Positions 16,903-26,457 are shown, counted from the stretch's first letter. The stretch: 41,976 nucleotides of DNA from Deltaproteobacteria bacterium (GCA_013152945.1 JAADFL010000203.1:1-41976), one strand, 5' to 3'. The notes: a model not told the origin generated them from the letters alone. Program-made: numbers and translations.

Positions 16903-17748
16903 TCAAGGGCTTCTGTTTTCTCGAAATTCTTCAGGCATCAATCCATCGTTTTCCGGGTCTTTCTTCGACCAAAAGACAAAGAACAGGATACCTGCAAGCA
17001 CCATGAGAATGGAAATAAATTGTGCCTGTGTAAGCCCCATGTGGATTCCGAAAACATGCCTTGGATTTCTCCTGACAAACTCCACTGTGAAACGCAGAAT
17101 TCCATGGATTATGAACCATTCGGCGAACAAACCTCCGGGTGTCCTGTGAGATTTTCTCCGCCACATAAGGTAGATAAAAGTAAGCAATGCAGCAGTCGCC
17201 TCCCAGACAGGGGTATTCAGCACGGGTACACTGGTCGGTGCGACTCCATGTGGAAAGGCCATGCAAAGAGGTGACGGAAGCAAGGTCTGGCATCCCGGCA
17301 CACTGGCGCCTACACAACACGAGATGCCGTAACATCCATCACCAGCAAGAAAACATCCCATCCTGCCGAAGCCATAGCCAAGGGCCAATGCCGGCACAAG
17401 CGCATCAGCACCTAAAAATACCGGTATCTTGCTTCGCTTGAATACCCAAAATATCAACAACCAAGCCACGATGAACCCGCCGTACCATGTGAGCCCGGAG
17501 CCGGAAAACAATGTTCCGAGGGGATTCTTGATAAAGATGTCCGGCCGTTCCAGCGCATAGAAGATTTTGGCCCCGACTATACCGCCGATAATACCGGCCA
17601 AAAGCACATTTCCAGCCGCCTGCACGGGCATCTTTCGTCTTCTGAATTCCCTGGTAATCAGGAAATCGGCTACAAGAAATCCGAGTGCCATCATTACGCC
17701 GTACGAATCGATAGTAAACGTTCCAATCCTGAATAGAACCGGGTACAT
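16903..17748 (-). CDS. lgt: Prolipoprotein diacylglyceryl transferase
   Basis: 281-aa inner-membrane enzyme that transfers diacylglyceryl from phosphatidylglycerol to the lipobox cysteine of prolipoproteins. It has about seven hydrophobic helices and the family signatures SYGVMMALGFLVA, ALGYGFGRMGCFLAGDGCYG (signature Arg) and GILRFTVEFVRR (the second essential Arg). Where E. coli Lgt has the essential His103 in a HGG motif, this protein has Tyr89 (TWYGGF); I believe this variant also occurs in related deltaproteobacterial enzymes. GGAG lies five bases before the ATG. The product would process the numerous lipoproteins encoded at 27-42 kb in this window. Confidence 0.95.
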   Translation of the reverse strand: MYPVLFRIGTFTIDSYGVMMALGFLVADFLITREFRRRKMPVQAAGNVLLAGIIGGIVGAKIFYALERPDIFIKNPLGTLFSGSGLTWYGGFIVAWLLIFWVFKRSKIPVFLGADALVPALALGYGFGRMGCFLAGDGCYGISCCVGASVPGCQTLLPSPLCMAFPHGVAPTSVPVLNTPVWEATAALLTFIYLMWRRKSHRTPGGLFAEWFIIHGILRFTVEFVRRNPRHVFGIHMGLTQAQFISILMVLAGILFFVFWSKKDPENDGLMPEEFRENRSP

Positions 17749-17812
17749 GTTTTTCTCCTTTACCAGCCGGAATAAGAGTATTGATCCGCAACCATCAAAA
17801 AGGCAAGCAGGT

Positions 17813-20800
17813 TTATTGACCCTTCATCGAATTATTCAGTGTTTTAAAACCAGACTCATCAATGAACCTCTCCATCCATGAAACCGCTTTCTGATTTTTT
17901 GCGCGCCATCCGTACGCCCTTGCAAGGTAGTAGAGTACGCCTGGTCTCCTTGCAACCAACCCTGGTTCGTGTTCAATCAGTTTTTCAAGGCTTTCAATGG
18001 CACCATCGAAGTCATCCGTAGCGTACTCAAGAAAGCCATGGAGATATTCCAGTTCCGGTGATGTATCACCGTCTTTTTTCAGGCCCTCTATTTCTTCCAG
18101 TGCCTCTTCGAATTTCTCCGATTCCACGTATTCTTTCAGAAGCGCCAGCCTGTCATATTCTATAGAACCGGGTTCGGGCCAATCCACGGCAGGTGCAAAC
18201 CTGTCTTCTTTCAAAAACAACATGCTCATCAAGTCCGCACGGCCGGCTTCTTCCACATAATCGTATTTCAACGCCTCTCCAGCTACCTGGCCGGCTGCGA
18301 CAAACCGGCCGTGCTTCAACAATGACATGGAAATCCGCGACAATTCTTTTGCCCGCTCCGGTTTGTTTGCCGGTATACCATCTACATATGACAGCAGGTC
18401 CTTTTCAAGAGAATCCCGGTAATATATCTCCAGTGCGAATTCTCTGTACCTTCCGTACTGAAGCATATCCCTTGGGGCGGAAAATTCTATAAGCATGTTA
18501 TCATCCGTATTTTTCGGTCCCGGCCCCAGCAAGGCGGGAATTTCCCGGTCACCCAGGAGAAACAAGGAAAGTATGTCCTGCCGGTTCTTCACTTTTGCCC
18601 GTTCGAACATCTTCTTTATTTTCTTGTTCTCGAAAGCGCGCTGCATCGAGGCAAGATTCAATCTTATCGGAGAGTCGGAGCCTATCATTATGGCATCAGT
18701 GGATTCGGGTTCAGAGACAAAAAGCAGAACATATTTAAAACAGGATGCAAAGGTCCTGGCCACTATCTTTACGTTTTTGGGAGATAATTCATACATCTGC
18801 AACCACTGGCAAAACAGGCCGCCCGGCTTGAGCCTCTGTTTTGCAATGGTGAAATAATCCACGGTAAACAGATTGGATACGCCTGTTATCCACGGGTTGG
18901 ATGGTTCGGACACAATCACGTCGAATCGCCTTGAAATAGAAGAAAACACATTTCTTCCGTCATCATACATTATTCTCAGCCTCGGGTCGCTTCTTGGGTG
19001 CCATGTATAGGATGCAAAAAATTCAGCAGCCTGTACTACCGCCTTTTCCAGTTCGATGGCCAAAACCGACTTCACGGGAAACTGCAAGGCCGCCCCTACG
19101 GTGGCTCCGCTTCCATAACCTACGACAGCGACATCCACGGGTTTTGGATGCAACAACAGCGGAATGGCGGACACCAGTATCTGGGTGGGCATATCTCCTG
19201 TACTGCTTGCATCTGTCTTGCCGTTTACCTTCAGTGCGAGAAATCCGCCCTCAAGTTTTTCAACCGTGACCGTGCAACTCGTGGAATGCTTGAAATACAA
19301 GATTTTCTTCGGAGGCGACCAATTTCGATGGCCATAGACCTCGTGTGCCAGGTAGACCCTGAAAAGACCGGCGGAAAGTTTGGCGGGATCCCATGACGGA
19401 GCTGCGACCACGGCAATGATACAGGCAACTGCTCCCAGGAAATGCGGCCATCTCCCTTGCATGGATTTCGCCAAATTTTTCCCGGACGTACCGGCTTCAG
19501 AGAAGGCCTGGGCTACAGCATCACCGGCGGCCAGTATAATGGCCAGGATCAAATCTATAATCAAGGCGACTGCAATCGTCCACTTGCCGCCCAGAAATGG
19601 AAGCATGAGGAACGCCGCCGAGAATGCGCCCAGAATAGAGCCCAGTGTATTCGCGGAATAGACCCTGCCGACCGAACTTCCTATTTGCCTGTCATCCAGC
19701 GCCGACAACCTGATAACCACGGGGAAGACCGCACCCATGCAAAAAGTCGGTATAAATATTACCAGGCATGTCAAACCAAACTCGCTGAACAGCAGGTTGG
19801 AAACATGAACCCTTCCACCCCGAACCAATTCGAGGACTGCAAAAGGCAGGCTGTCAAGGTACAACGAACCTGCAAAGGCGGAGATGCCGATGCCGAGGAA
19901 TATTACCGCCAGGTATGTCACCGGTCTCTTCAGCCTGTCCACCCTGCGGGAGGTAAAATACAGGCTCCCTGTACCCAAACCCAGAATAAAGGCAAGCAAG
20001 ATGAGGCTGAACGAATATACGGAAGAACCGAATGACAAGACAAGAGTCCTGGTCCATACAACCTGGTATACCATGGCGCTGAAACCGCCAAGAGCGAATG
20101 ACATTACCACCATGCTGCGAAGCCATGACGGCAAATGTGCATCATTTTGGTACATTGCCTCTCTCTGAGGGTAAAGGAGTTCCTGTAGGTCGGCGTCGGG
20201 ATCTTCCTTTTTTTTATCAAGCAGTCCTTTCAAGGCCATTACGGACATGACGGCACATATCGTCAAATCCATGGTTACGGTAAAATAGTTGCTTGCTTTG
20301 ATTCCAAACACGGGCATGAGAAAGAAGCCGCCCAGAAGCACACCGGCGGCAGCACCCAGTGTATTGAGCGAATACAGGTACCCGACCTTTCTGCCTGCTT
20401 CCACCGCCCTTGATGTAACCTGTCTCGACAGCAGGGGCAGGGTTGCGCCCATCAGTGTAGTCGGAACCAGGAGGATCAACGAAGCAATAAAAAACCTCGC
20501 CAGGCTGAAGGTATAGAAAGATGCTGCAAACATGGACCAAACGGCCCGGTGAAGCACAGGGGCGGCTCCGAGCATTGCGGGAAACAACAGACCGTAAATA
20601 CCTATCGCGCCCTCGGCCATGGCATAGGCCAACACAGGCCTCTCGATCCTGTCTGCCAGTTTGCCCCCGAGCCAACTTCCCAGTGCCATGCCGCCCATGA
20701 ACACTGAAACCACTGTTGCGACTGCAATATGGCTTGCGCCGAAAACTGAGGTCGTCAGCATCCTGACCCATAGAATTTCAAAGGTGAGGGAAGTGACACC

Positions 20801-20863
20801 TGAAAGTAAGAAGCAAAAGGCTATTGCCGGATGAAACAAGCCCTGCCTCCGAGCAGGCGCCAT
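17813..20863 (-). CDS. Fused MFS-type transporter / spermidine synthase-like protein with C-terminal TPRs
   Basis: 1016-aa membrane protein in three parts. Residues 1 to about 480 carry around 12 hydrophobic helices in two halves (each beginning with a FLLSGVTSLTFEILWVRML- or GGFSAMVYQVVWTRTL-like segment), as in the fused MFS/spermidine synthase family. Roughly residues 520-790 form a spermidine-synthase-like Rossmann domain with VAVVGYGSGATVGAAL, VLAIELEKAVVQAAEFF and FDVIVSEPSNPWITGVSNLF. The last 170 residues contain helical TPR-like repeats (ALEEIEGLKKDGDTSPELEYLHGFLEYA). The family is widespread but uncharacterised, and polyamine chemistry is not established for it. It is the first gene of the lgt-tatD group, 64 bases ahead of lgt. 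Confidence 0.85.
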   Translation of the reverse strand: MAPARRQGLFHPAIAFCFLLSGVTSLTFEILWVRMLTTSVFGASHIAVATVVSVFMGGMALGSWLGGKLADRIERPVLAYAMAEGAIGIYGLLFPAMLGAAPVLHRAVWSMFAASFYTFSLARFFIASLILLVPTTLMGATLPLLSRQVTSRAVEAGRKVGYLYSLNTLGAAAGVLLGGFFLMPVFGIKASNYFTVTMDLTICAVMSVMALKGLLDKKKEDPDADLQELLYPQREAMYQNDAHLPSWLRSMVVMSFALGGFSAMVYQVVWTRTLVLSFGSSVYSFSLILLAFILGLGTGSLYFTSRRVDRLKRPVTYLAVIFLGIGISAFAGSLYLDSLPFAVLELVRGGRVHVSNLLFSEFGLTCLVIFIPTFCMGAVFPVVIRLSALDDRQIGSSVGRVYSANTLGSILGAFSAAFLMLPFLGGKWTIAVALIIDLILAIILAAGDAVAQAFSEAGTSGKNLAKSMQGRWPHFLGAVACIIAVVAAPSWDPAKLSAGLFRVYLAHEVYGHRNWSPPKKILYFKHSTSCTVTVEKLEGGFLALKVNGKTDASSTGDMPTQILVSAIPLLLHPKPVDVAVVGYGSGATVGAALQFPVKSVLAIELEKAVVQAAEFFASYTWHPRSDPRLRIMYDDGRNVFSSISRRFDVIVSEPSNPWITGVSNLFTVDYFTIAKQRLKPGGLFCQWLQMYELSPKNVKIVARTFASCFKYVLLFVSEPESTDAIMIGSDSPIRLNLASMQRAFENKKIKKMFERAKVKNRQDILSLFLLGDREIPALLGPGPKNTDDNMLIEFSAPRDMLQYGRYREFALEIYYRDSLEKDLLSYVDGIPANKPERAKELSRISMSLLKHGRFVAAGQVAGEALKYDYVEEAGRADLMSMLFLKEDRFAPAVDWPEPGSIEYDRLALLKEYVESEKFEEALEEIEGLKKDGDTSPELEYLHGFLEYATDDFDGAIESLEKLIEHEPGLVARRPGVLYYLARAYGWRAKNQKAVSWMERFIDESGFKTLNNSMKGQ

Positions 20864-20982
20864 CTATTTGACCGCCGCGATTACAAAAAGCGCCTGTTAG
20901 GCTGATAACAGGCCATCCTGTGTCCGGTCAAGGGGCACAATGGAAACCAAATTGATATAAAAAATAAAAATAACGTGTTTTC

Positions 20983-21012
20983 TTGACCGAATGCAGTAGC
21001 CTTGATTACTAT
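20983..21012 (+). promoter_or_regulatory. Possible sigma-70 promoter for the MshEN-REC-TPR gene
   Basis: TTGACC (20983-20988) and TACTAT (21007-21012) are 18 bases apart and about 60 bases before the GTG start at 21073. The surrounding gap is A+T-rich. Five of six and four of six consensus matches. Confidence 0.4.
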
Positions 21013-21072
21013 CGAATTTGTATTAACATGTATCTCACCAGGGGATGGCTTTTGTTCTTGAGGAGATGAACA

Positions 21073-22656
21073 GTGGGTGAAGAAAAATACCTTGGACACA
21101 TGCTGGTCGAGGCCGGGCTCATGGATGCATACCAGGTGAAAAGTGCGCTCGGCCGGCAAAAAAAATTCGGCGGGAGATTTGCCAGCAACGTGAAGGCTCT
21201 TGGTTTTTTGAAAGAACGTGAGCTTGCTATTTTTCTTTCGAGGCAGATCGGAGTTCCGGCCATCGACATCAGCCAAAGCGTAATAAAACTAAGCAATTTC
21301 GATCTTATTCCAAGGGAAGTAATGCAGTCCCACAACATTGCACCGGTGAGGTTGGAGGGAAACAGGCTCTTCCTTGCGATGGCGGAGCCCAAAGATATAG
21401 CAGTAATAGATGAAGTCCAATTTCTTACGGGCATGCGGGTGATCGAACACGTTGCACTGCTGGCTTCCATAATTGAACTTATCAATGACGCCTTTGCCAT
21501 TAAAGCTTCTTCTACCAAGGGATTCTATTTCGGCGAAGACGTATCCGCCGATGTCCCCAAAGATCCCCTGGGATACCTGGAAATAGTAACCGGAGATTCT
21601 CCTATAAACCCGCCGGACAAGACAGCAGGAAAAGCCTCCACTTCCAATGTTTCGAACGATCAATTCATTCAAGCCCCGGGACCGACTTTTGAACTCGATG
21701 CATTGGAAGAAGACAAGCAATCGCAGCCCGGCATTTCCTTCGACGATCCCCTTCCCATGCTGGAGCCGGAGCCAACATCTGAAAATGCAAGTGTTCCAAT
21801 GGCAGAACCTGTCGTGTCGATTGAAGACGGACAGGAGACAGGACGAGAAACCAATGAAGTTGCAGATGGCGTAAAAAAGGGAGGGGCGAAAATTCTGGTC
21901 GTGGACGACGAAGAAGATATTCTGCTCATGGTGCAGCGAGTTCTGGAGAAAAACGACTATACCGTCGTAACGGCATCCACGGGGACCGAAGCGCTCTTGA
22001 AGATCAGGGATGAGGCGCCTGACCTGATATTACTGGACGCCATGTTACCGGAAATACACGGTTTCGAAATCTGCCAGAAAGTTAAAGCAAGCAAGCGCTT
22101 CGCAAATACGCCGATAATCATAGTATCTGCAATATACAAAGGTTGGAGATTCAAACAGGATGTAAGCGAACTCTATGGAGCTGACGGCTATGTCGAAAAA
22201 CCTTTCAAGTTGCCTGCTCTTTTGAAAGAGGTGGACAAGCTGCTGCATGCCAAGCATGAAAAAGAAGGAGATGACGACAGGGAGACACAGGACGTGACCG
22301 AGTCGGCCAAACGGGAATATGAAATAGGGCTCAAAGCCTACCAGGGTAAACATAACGACGAAGCACTTGAACACTTCACAAAGGCTGTCAAACTCTCGCC
22401 GTTCTCGTACAAGCTTCATTTCTATTTGGGCAACTTGTATACAAGGTCCGACAAACTCTATCAGGCGATAAACGAGTACGAAAAGGCTGTGGACTTATCT
22501 CCCAATTTTTTCCCGGCCCTGAAAAACCTGGCCCTCTTGTACCAGAAGATGGGTTTTCGCAACAAGGCACTCGAAATGTGGGAACGGTCCTTGAGGGCAG
22601 TTGAAGACGGGGACACCAAGAAAAAGATAAAGCAACAGATATTGACTCTTCTTTGA
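21073..22656 (+). CDS. MshE-N domain / response regulator receiver / TPR protein
   Basis: 527-aa cytoplasmic protein. Residues 1-140 form a MshEN (type II secretion/type IV pilus ATPase N-terminal) domain: LGHMLVEAGLMDAYQVKSAL, LAIFLSRQIGVPAID and LAMAEPKDIAVIDEV. In MshE this domain can bind c-di-GMP. Residues 141-270 are an acidic, Pro-rich linker. Residues 273-395 are a receiver domain with Asp278/Asp279, phospho-acceptor Asp322 (LILLDAMLPEIHG) and Lys376. Residues 410-520 are TPR repeats. No ATPase or DNA-binding output is present, so the output is probably protein-protein contact. GTG at 21073 with AGGAG seven bases upstream; the ATG at 21067 is out of frame and stops at once. It converges on the AgmX-type gene. 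Confidence 0.9.
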   Translation: MGEEKYLGHMLVEAGLMDAYQVKSALGRQKKFGGRFASNVKALGFLKERELAIFLSRQIGVPAIDISQSVIKLSNFDLIPREVMQSHNIAPVRLEGNRLFLAMAEPKDIAVIDEVQFLTGMRVIEHVALLASIIELINDAFAIKASSTKGFYFGEDVSADVPKDPLGYLEIVTGDSPINPPDKTAGKASTSNVSNDQFIQAPGPTFELDALEEDKQSQPGISFDDPLPMLEPEPTSENASVPMAEPVVSIEDGQETGRETNEVADGVKKGGAKILVVDDEEDILLMVQRVLEKNDYTVVTASTGTEALLKIRDEAPDLILLDAMLPEIHGFEICQKVKASKRFANTPIIIVSAIYKGWRFKQDVSELYGADGYVEKPFKLPALLKEVDKLLHAKHEKEGDDDRETQDVTESAKREYEIGLKAYQGKHNDEALEHFTKAVKLSPFSYKLHFYLGNLYTRSDKLYQAINEYEKAVDLSPNFFPALKNLALLYQKMGFRNKALEMWERSLRAVEDGDTKKKIKQQILTLL

Positions 22657-22685
22657 AGCTTTCGATCCAGAGCCTTCTTTTTTTT
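22654..22685 (+). terminator. Weak intrinsic terminator after the MshEN-REC-TPR gene
   Basis: A short imperfect stem (GAAGC pairing with GCCTTC, one bulge, 12-base loop) directly follows the stop codon and runs into eight Ts. The T-run is good, the stem is weak. Confidence 0.35.
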
Positions 22686-22934
22686 CCAGGGTTATTGCCA
22701 ATGGTTTCTTAGTTTTTACCGGTATCGCGTCAAACAATAAGAACTTTAAGCGAGGCACTGCTGGAAGGTACTCCTGCAAAGGTGAAACAGCACCGAGACA
22801 AATGATAACAATGATGCGGTGTGGTTCAAGAGACGGATGATCCGGGAATCCATTGTATGCGGGCTGTTTTCCTGTAATTACCGGCTTTGGCTAATCAGCG
22901 CCGACAAGTCTCCCCTGAAGCTTGGGAATTACAT

Positions 22935-24656
22935 TTACCTGTTCACGGAAAAAGGCAGGCTGACCTGGAATCCGGCCTTGGAGGGGAATTGCCATTTGCC
23001 GAGTTCGGCCCTGATGCAGGAGAGAAACTTTGGTGTATTTCCCTCGAGGTTGCCCAAAGATATACTTCCGGCTCGCCCTGCTGCGGTTATCGTAAAGTCG
23101 ACAGTGAAATCACCCTCAAAATTAGAATTCCTCCTAACCTCGGCCCTGATACAGCGTTTCAAACCGACTTGGCTTTTCGCAATAATACGGTTGATTGCTT
23201 CCCTTGAAGCATGGTTGTCGGTAGTTGCGGAAAAATCTTCGACATGGTTTCCAAAGTTCGCCGTATTTTTAAATTTTTTATCCGGACCCTGCCTGGAGGT
23301 TGCATTATTGCTTGCCCGGGCAATGACCCTGTTCGCCGATTTTCTGTTTTTCTTTTGTCTAGTGGAAAAACCACCTTTCCTGGATTTGTAATTTTTCTTT
23401 TTTCGCACAATATCTTTGGCATGCCTCTTCGAATTTTTCCTGGCCCGTGATTTATGTTCTTTTAATGAATTCCTCCTTGTTGCTCTCCGGTTAAGGGCCT
23501 TTGTTACGGTATTGCCCGAGACAGCCCTGGTTTCACTCGATTCCGCAACCAAAGGTTTTTTTTCCTTGCCGGTATATTCAGAGGAAAACAGGTTGATTGC
23601 CACGAGGGTAAGTGATGTCATTACCGCTAAGGCTCCCAATGCTATGCCCCCGATCTTGAGGGCCTTGAGCAAGGCTTCCCGTTTCAGGGCCTTCTCTGCA
23701 GCCAACCTGGCCCTTTGGGCCTGCAACTTGGCCTTGGCCCTTGCCACTACGGGCCAAAATTCCTGTGAATCTCTTAAGAGCCTCCATTCGCCTTCATCCT
23801 CTGATATTTCCCAGTCTTCGGATAATTCACCTGTCTCGATCTTATTTGCCATGTCGCGGCCCGAAAACGGGCCGTAAACAATACCATCCTTTCTGAACAA
23901 CCAATGTTCTTCCAAGTCGTCTTCCACAGATCTCTTGGCAACTACACGATCCTTGCCGCCGCCGATGGAGCGCCCGATTCCCACAGCACCGGGAAATGCG
24001 GACTCTTTCAGCACCGTGGCCGATGGAACTGAATTAGTGGTCTTGGGCGGTTCCAGTTTGGGCAAGGGTGCGGGCGGAGCAGGAACTTGGCCGGGAGGCC
24101 TCGAAATAATCCCGGTGCTTGGAATACGGGCGGACCATTCAAGAGGGCTCGGTCCGTTACTTTTGACCGGCGCCGGCGGTTCAGAGCGCTCTCCAGGTTG
24201 TTGTGATATTCTGTCGAGAGCCTGACTCGGCTCGAGAGCTGGAGGAGGCGCACCCACCGGCCTGGGTGGGGCAGGAGTTTCGATGCCTGGAGAAAAGACG
24301 TTCGTACGCAGCCTGCCGGCGGCCCAACCAAAGGGACTGGGGCCATGAGACAACCCAGGCATATTCGTTCGATTGGGCACAGGCATTCCAGCCGGTCTCA
24401 CGGGTGCTTGCGTCGGCACTGCAATGGATGGCTTTCTTATTCTTGGTTCAGTATTCTCCGGAACGCCGACAGGTTTGTACTCGGGAATCGTATGTTCCGT
24501 TATGGTCTCGGATTCTTGAGTTGAAGCCTGAAAATGAGCTTCACCACTCCCGCTCTCGGTCTCACCCGGAGCTATGTGTTGTCCGAGATCGGCACCGCAC
24601 CTGCCGCAGTACCTTCCTCCCTCGGGAACCTGAGCACCGCAATTAGGGCAATACAT
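22935..24656 (-). CDS. Zinc-ribbon / GYF-type / AgmX-PglI C-terminal domain membrane protein
   Basis: 573-aa protein. It begins with a zinc ribbon (MYCPNCGAQ then RYCGRCGAD, two CxxC knuckles). A Pro-rich low-complexity region of about 200 residues follows, and then a GYF_2-like domain (WLFRKDGIVYGPFSGRDMANKIETGEL, DEGEWRLL). A Lys/Ala-rich helix leads into one transmembrane segment (IALGALAVMTSLTLVAINLF). After a very basic Lys/Arg linker comes a C-terminal AgmX/PglI-type domain (INRIIAKSQVGLKRCI, GDFTVDFTITAAGRAGSISLGNLEG, FLSCIRAELGKWQFP), which resembles TonB C-termini. Related proteins belong to the myxobacterial adventurous gliding machinery. Topology would place the zinc ribbon and GYF in the cytoplasm and the AgmX domain in the periplasm. 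The ATG at 24656 gives the standard MYCPNCG start; a ribosome-binding site is not obvious. Confidence 0.85.
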   Translation of the reverse strand: MYCPNCGAQVPEGGRYCGRCGADLGQHIAPGETESGSGEAHFQASTQESETITEHTIPEYKPVGVPENTEPRIRKPSIAVPTQAPVRPAGMPVPNRTNMPGLSHGPSPFGWAAGRLRTNVFSPGIETPAPPRPVGAPPPALEPSQALDRISQQPGERSEPPAPVKSNGPSPLEWSARIPSTGIISRPPGQVPAPPAPLPKLEPPKTTNSVPSATVLKESAFPGAVGIGRSIGGGKDRVVAKRSVEDDLEEHWLFRKDGIVYGPFSGRDMANKIETGELSEDWEISEDEGEWRLLRDSQEFWPVVARAKAKLQAQRARLAAEKALKREALLKALKIGGIALGALAVMTSLTLVAINLFSSEYTGKEKKPLVAESSETRAVSGNTVTKALNRRATRRNSLKEHKSRARKNSKRHAKDIVRKKKNYKSRKGGFSTRQKKNRKSANRVIARASNNATSRQGPDKKFKNTANFGNHVEDFSATTDNHASREAINRIIAKSQVGLKRCIRAEVRRNSNFEGDFTVDFTITAAGRAGSISLGNLEGNTPKFLSCIRAELGKWQFPSKAGFQVSLPFSVNR

Positions 24657-25122
24657 GAGGTCAACGTTCCAATTTCCAGCTTTTAAGCTAGCATCGGCCT
24701 TCAATTGCGGTCAACCGGAAAATGGATACCAGGATGTCATTCACGCAATCAACCGACAAGAAAACGGGAAGAAAAAGCAATGATAAGAAAAACTATGAAA
24801 AGGAGAGCAATAAAGAGAATAAGCGCTTTGTGTACTGCTGACAACTCTGTGGACAAGAATGTGGACAAACTTGCAACTAACCGTAAAGACCGGGCTCTAA
24901 GTGCCGATATTCTACATGTCCGAAAATATGGCTTTTCTGTGCAGGATGCCCTTGTTTACAGGCCTTCTAAAGTCTCTTTTCGGTCCAATACCTGTGGAAA
25001 ACCCGATCATGCGCAATCGGCCGTATTCGCCCCAGGCCGGGATTGATCAAAAATACATGCCTGGGATACTGCCCACACAAGTCAAGCAGAGGAGCCGACA
25101 TTATGCAGAATGGATTGTTGCT
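24657..25122. other. Divergent gap before dnaA with DnaA-box-like sites; candidate origin or autoregulatory region
   Basis: This 466-base gap separates the AgmX-type gene and dnaA. TGTGGACAA (reverse complement TTGTCCACA) occurs at 24848-24856 and again at 24860-24868, spaced 12 bases. TGTGGAAAA (reverse complement TTTTCCACA) is at 24993-25001. All three have the same orientation. A purine- and A-rich stretch lies at 24759-24830. TTGTCCACA is the preferred box in some lineages and TTTTCCACA fits the E. coli TTWTNCACA consensus. The cluster could be oriC or DnaA autoregulation. Confidence 0.5.
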
Positions 25123-26457
25123 ATGACCGACGAATGGTTACAGGTATTGGATTCCCTCAAAGAACTGGTGCCGGGTCATGCATTCGACTCGTACTTGAGG
25201 GACATAGTACCATCTGAATTGGGAGATTCAGGAAGACTGATCCTTAATGTGCCGGACAGGTTCACTGTTGACAGGATAGAGCGGTCGTTCGCCCCATTGA
25301 TAGAGACTGAATTCGAAAAAATCGTTGGAAAACCCATAAAGGTGGCCTTTAACATAGACGAAACCCTGAAGAGGAACAATTCTTCGCAGGAAGAGCTGCC
25401 CGAAATAACCGAAGAGTCTTTGCCCAAAACCAGGCCGGGACCGGTAGGGGTCAACCCTGATTACACCTTTGATAATTTCGTAGTAGGCCCATGCAACCAG
25501 GTTGCCAGTGCTGCCGCCATGGCCCTGGCGGAAAGAAACGGCGGTCTTCTGAATCCCTTGTTTCTGTTCGGAGCCACCGGGCTTGGAAAAAGTCACCTGG
25601 CTTGCGCCATTGCCCATCATGTCAATTCATCACACAAAAGAAAAAACAAGGTGATGTACATTTCCGCCGAGAGATTCGTCAACGAGATGGTGACCTCTCT
25701 CAGGCAAAACAGGATATACGAATTCAAAGACAAGTTCAGAAAGAGCTGTGACCTGTTGATAGTTGACGACGTGCAGTTTCTTACAGGCAAGGTCATGACC
25801 CAGGGAGAGTTGTTCCATACTCTGGATGAGCTTCAATCCGCGGGCAAACAAGTAGTCCTGGTCAGTGACGTGCCACCCAGGGAGATACCCGACCTGGATG
25901 AAAGATTAAGGTCCAGACTCGGCTCGGGCCTAGTGGTCGATCTCAAGCCGCCGGGCAGGGAAACCAGGAAAGCCATACTACGCCACAAAGCCCACAGGGA
26001 GGGACTTGACGTACCAGAAGAAATAATAGATTACATCGCATCCCTGGTTGCAACCAATGTAAGAGACTTGGAGGGCGCCCTGGTGAGGGTGGTCTCGACG
26101 GCTTCTTTCAGTAATAGGAAACTATCATTGAAGCTAGCCGAAGATGTCCTCCGGGATGTTGTGCCGGCCGCGCTGTCCGTATCGATGAACGCGATAACCG
26201 CGCTTGTTTGCAGGTACTACCAGTTGAAACCTCAGGTCTTGCTCGGCAAGAGCCGAAAACGTAATGCAGTACTTGCAAGACAGGTTGCCATGTACCTCTC
26301 CAGGCGGTTCAGCGATGCATCGCTGAATGAAATCGGGCAGGAATTCAACCGTGATCATTCAACAGTCCTGCATTCGATTCAAACCATCAATAAAAAGATA
26401 CAGGAAAATGCGGCATTTTACCGGCAGATCGAATTCCTGGCGTCCAAGATCGGCTAG
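25123..26457 (+). CDS. dnaA: Chromosomal replication initiator protein DnaA
   Basis: 444-aa replication initiator. Domain I starts at MTDEWLQVLDSLKELVP. A short acidic linker precedes domain III at PDYTFDNFVVGPCNQVA. Walker A is GATGLGKS (Lys156), Walker B is LLIVDDVQFL, sensor/arginine-finger residues lie in LDERLRSRLGSGLVVDL, and domain IV has the DNA-binding signature in ARQVAMYLSRRFSDASLNEIGQEFNRDHSTVLHSI. The signature has FNRDHST where FGGRDHST is common. The ATG at 25123 gives the normal length; the open frame extends 74 codons upstream through the DnaA-box region but that extension has no domain I character. No strong ribosome-binding site precedes 25123. dnaN, recF and gyrB are not adjacent. 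Confidence 0.95.
   Translation: MTDEWLQVLDSLKELVPGHAFDSYLRDIVPSELGDSGRLILNVPDRFTVDRIERSFAPLIETEFEKIVGKPIKVAFNIDETLKRNNSSQEELPEITEESLPKTRPGPVGVNPDYTFDNFVVGPCNQVASAAAMALAERNGGLLNPLFLFGATGLGKSHLACAIAHHVNSSHKRKNKVMYISAERFVNEMVTSLRQNRIYEFKDKFRKSCDLLIVDDVQFLTGKVMTQGELFHTLDELQSAGKQVVLVSDVPPREIPDLDERLRSRLGSGLVVDLKPPGRETRKAILRHKAHREGLDVPEEIIDYIASLVATNVRDLEGALVRVVSTASFSNRKLSLKLAEDVLRDVVPAALSVSMNAITALVCRYYQLKPQVLLGKSRKRNAVLARQVAMYLSRRFSDASLNEIGQEFNRDHSTVLHSIQTINKKIQENAAFYRQIEFLASKIG

Noticed and set aside
22819-23391. 190-aa plus-strand frame opposite the AgmX-type gene
   Set aside because: It is antisense to a well-supported coding region and shows no recognisable domain.
24705-25046. 113-aa basic open frame upstream of dnaA containing MKRR
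   Set aside because: It briefly suggested ribosomal protein L34, but the sequence after MKRR does not match L34 and the frame runs through the DnaA-box region.
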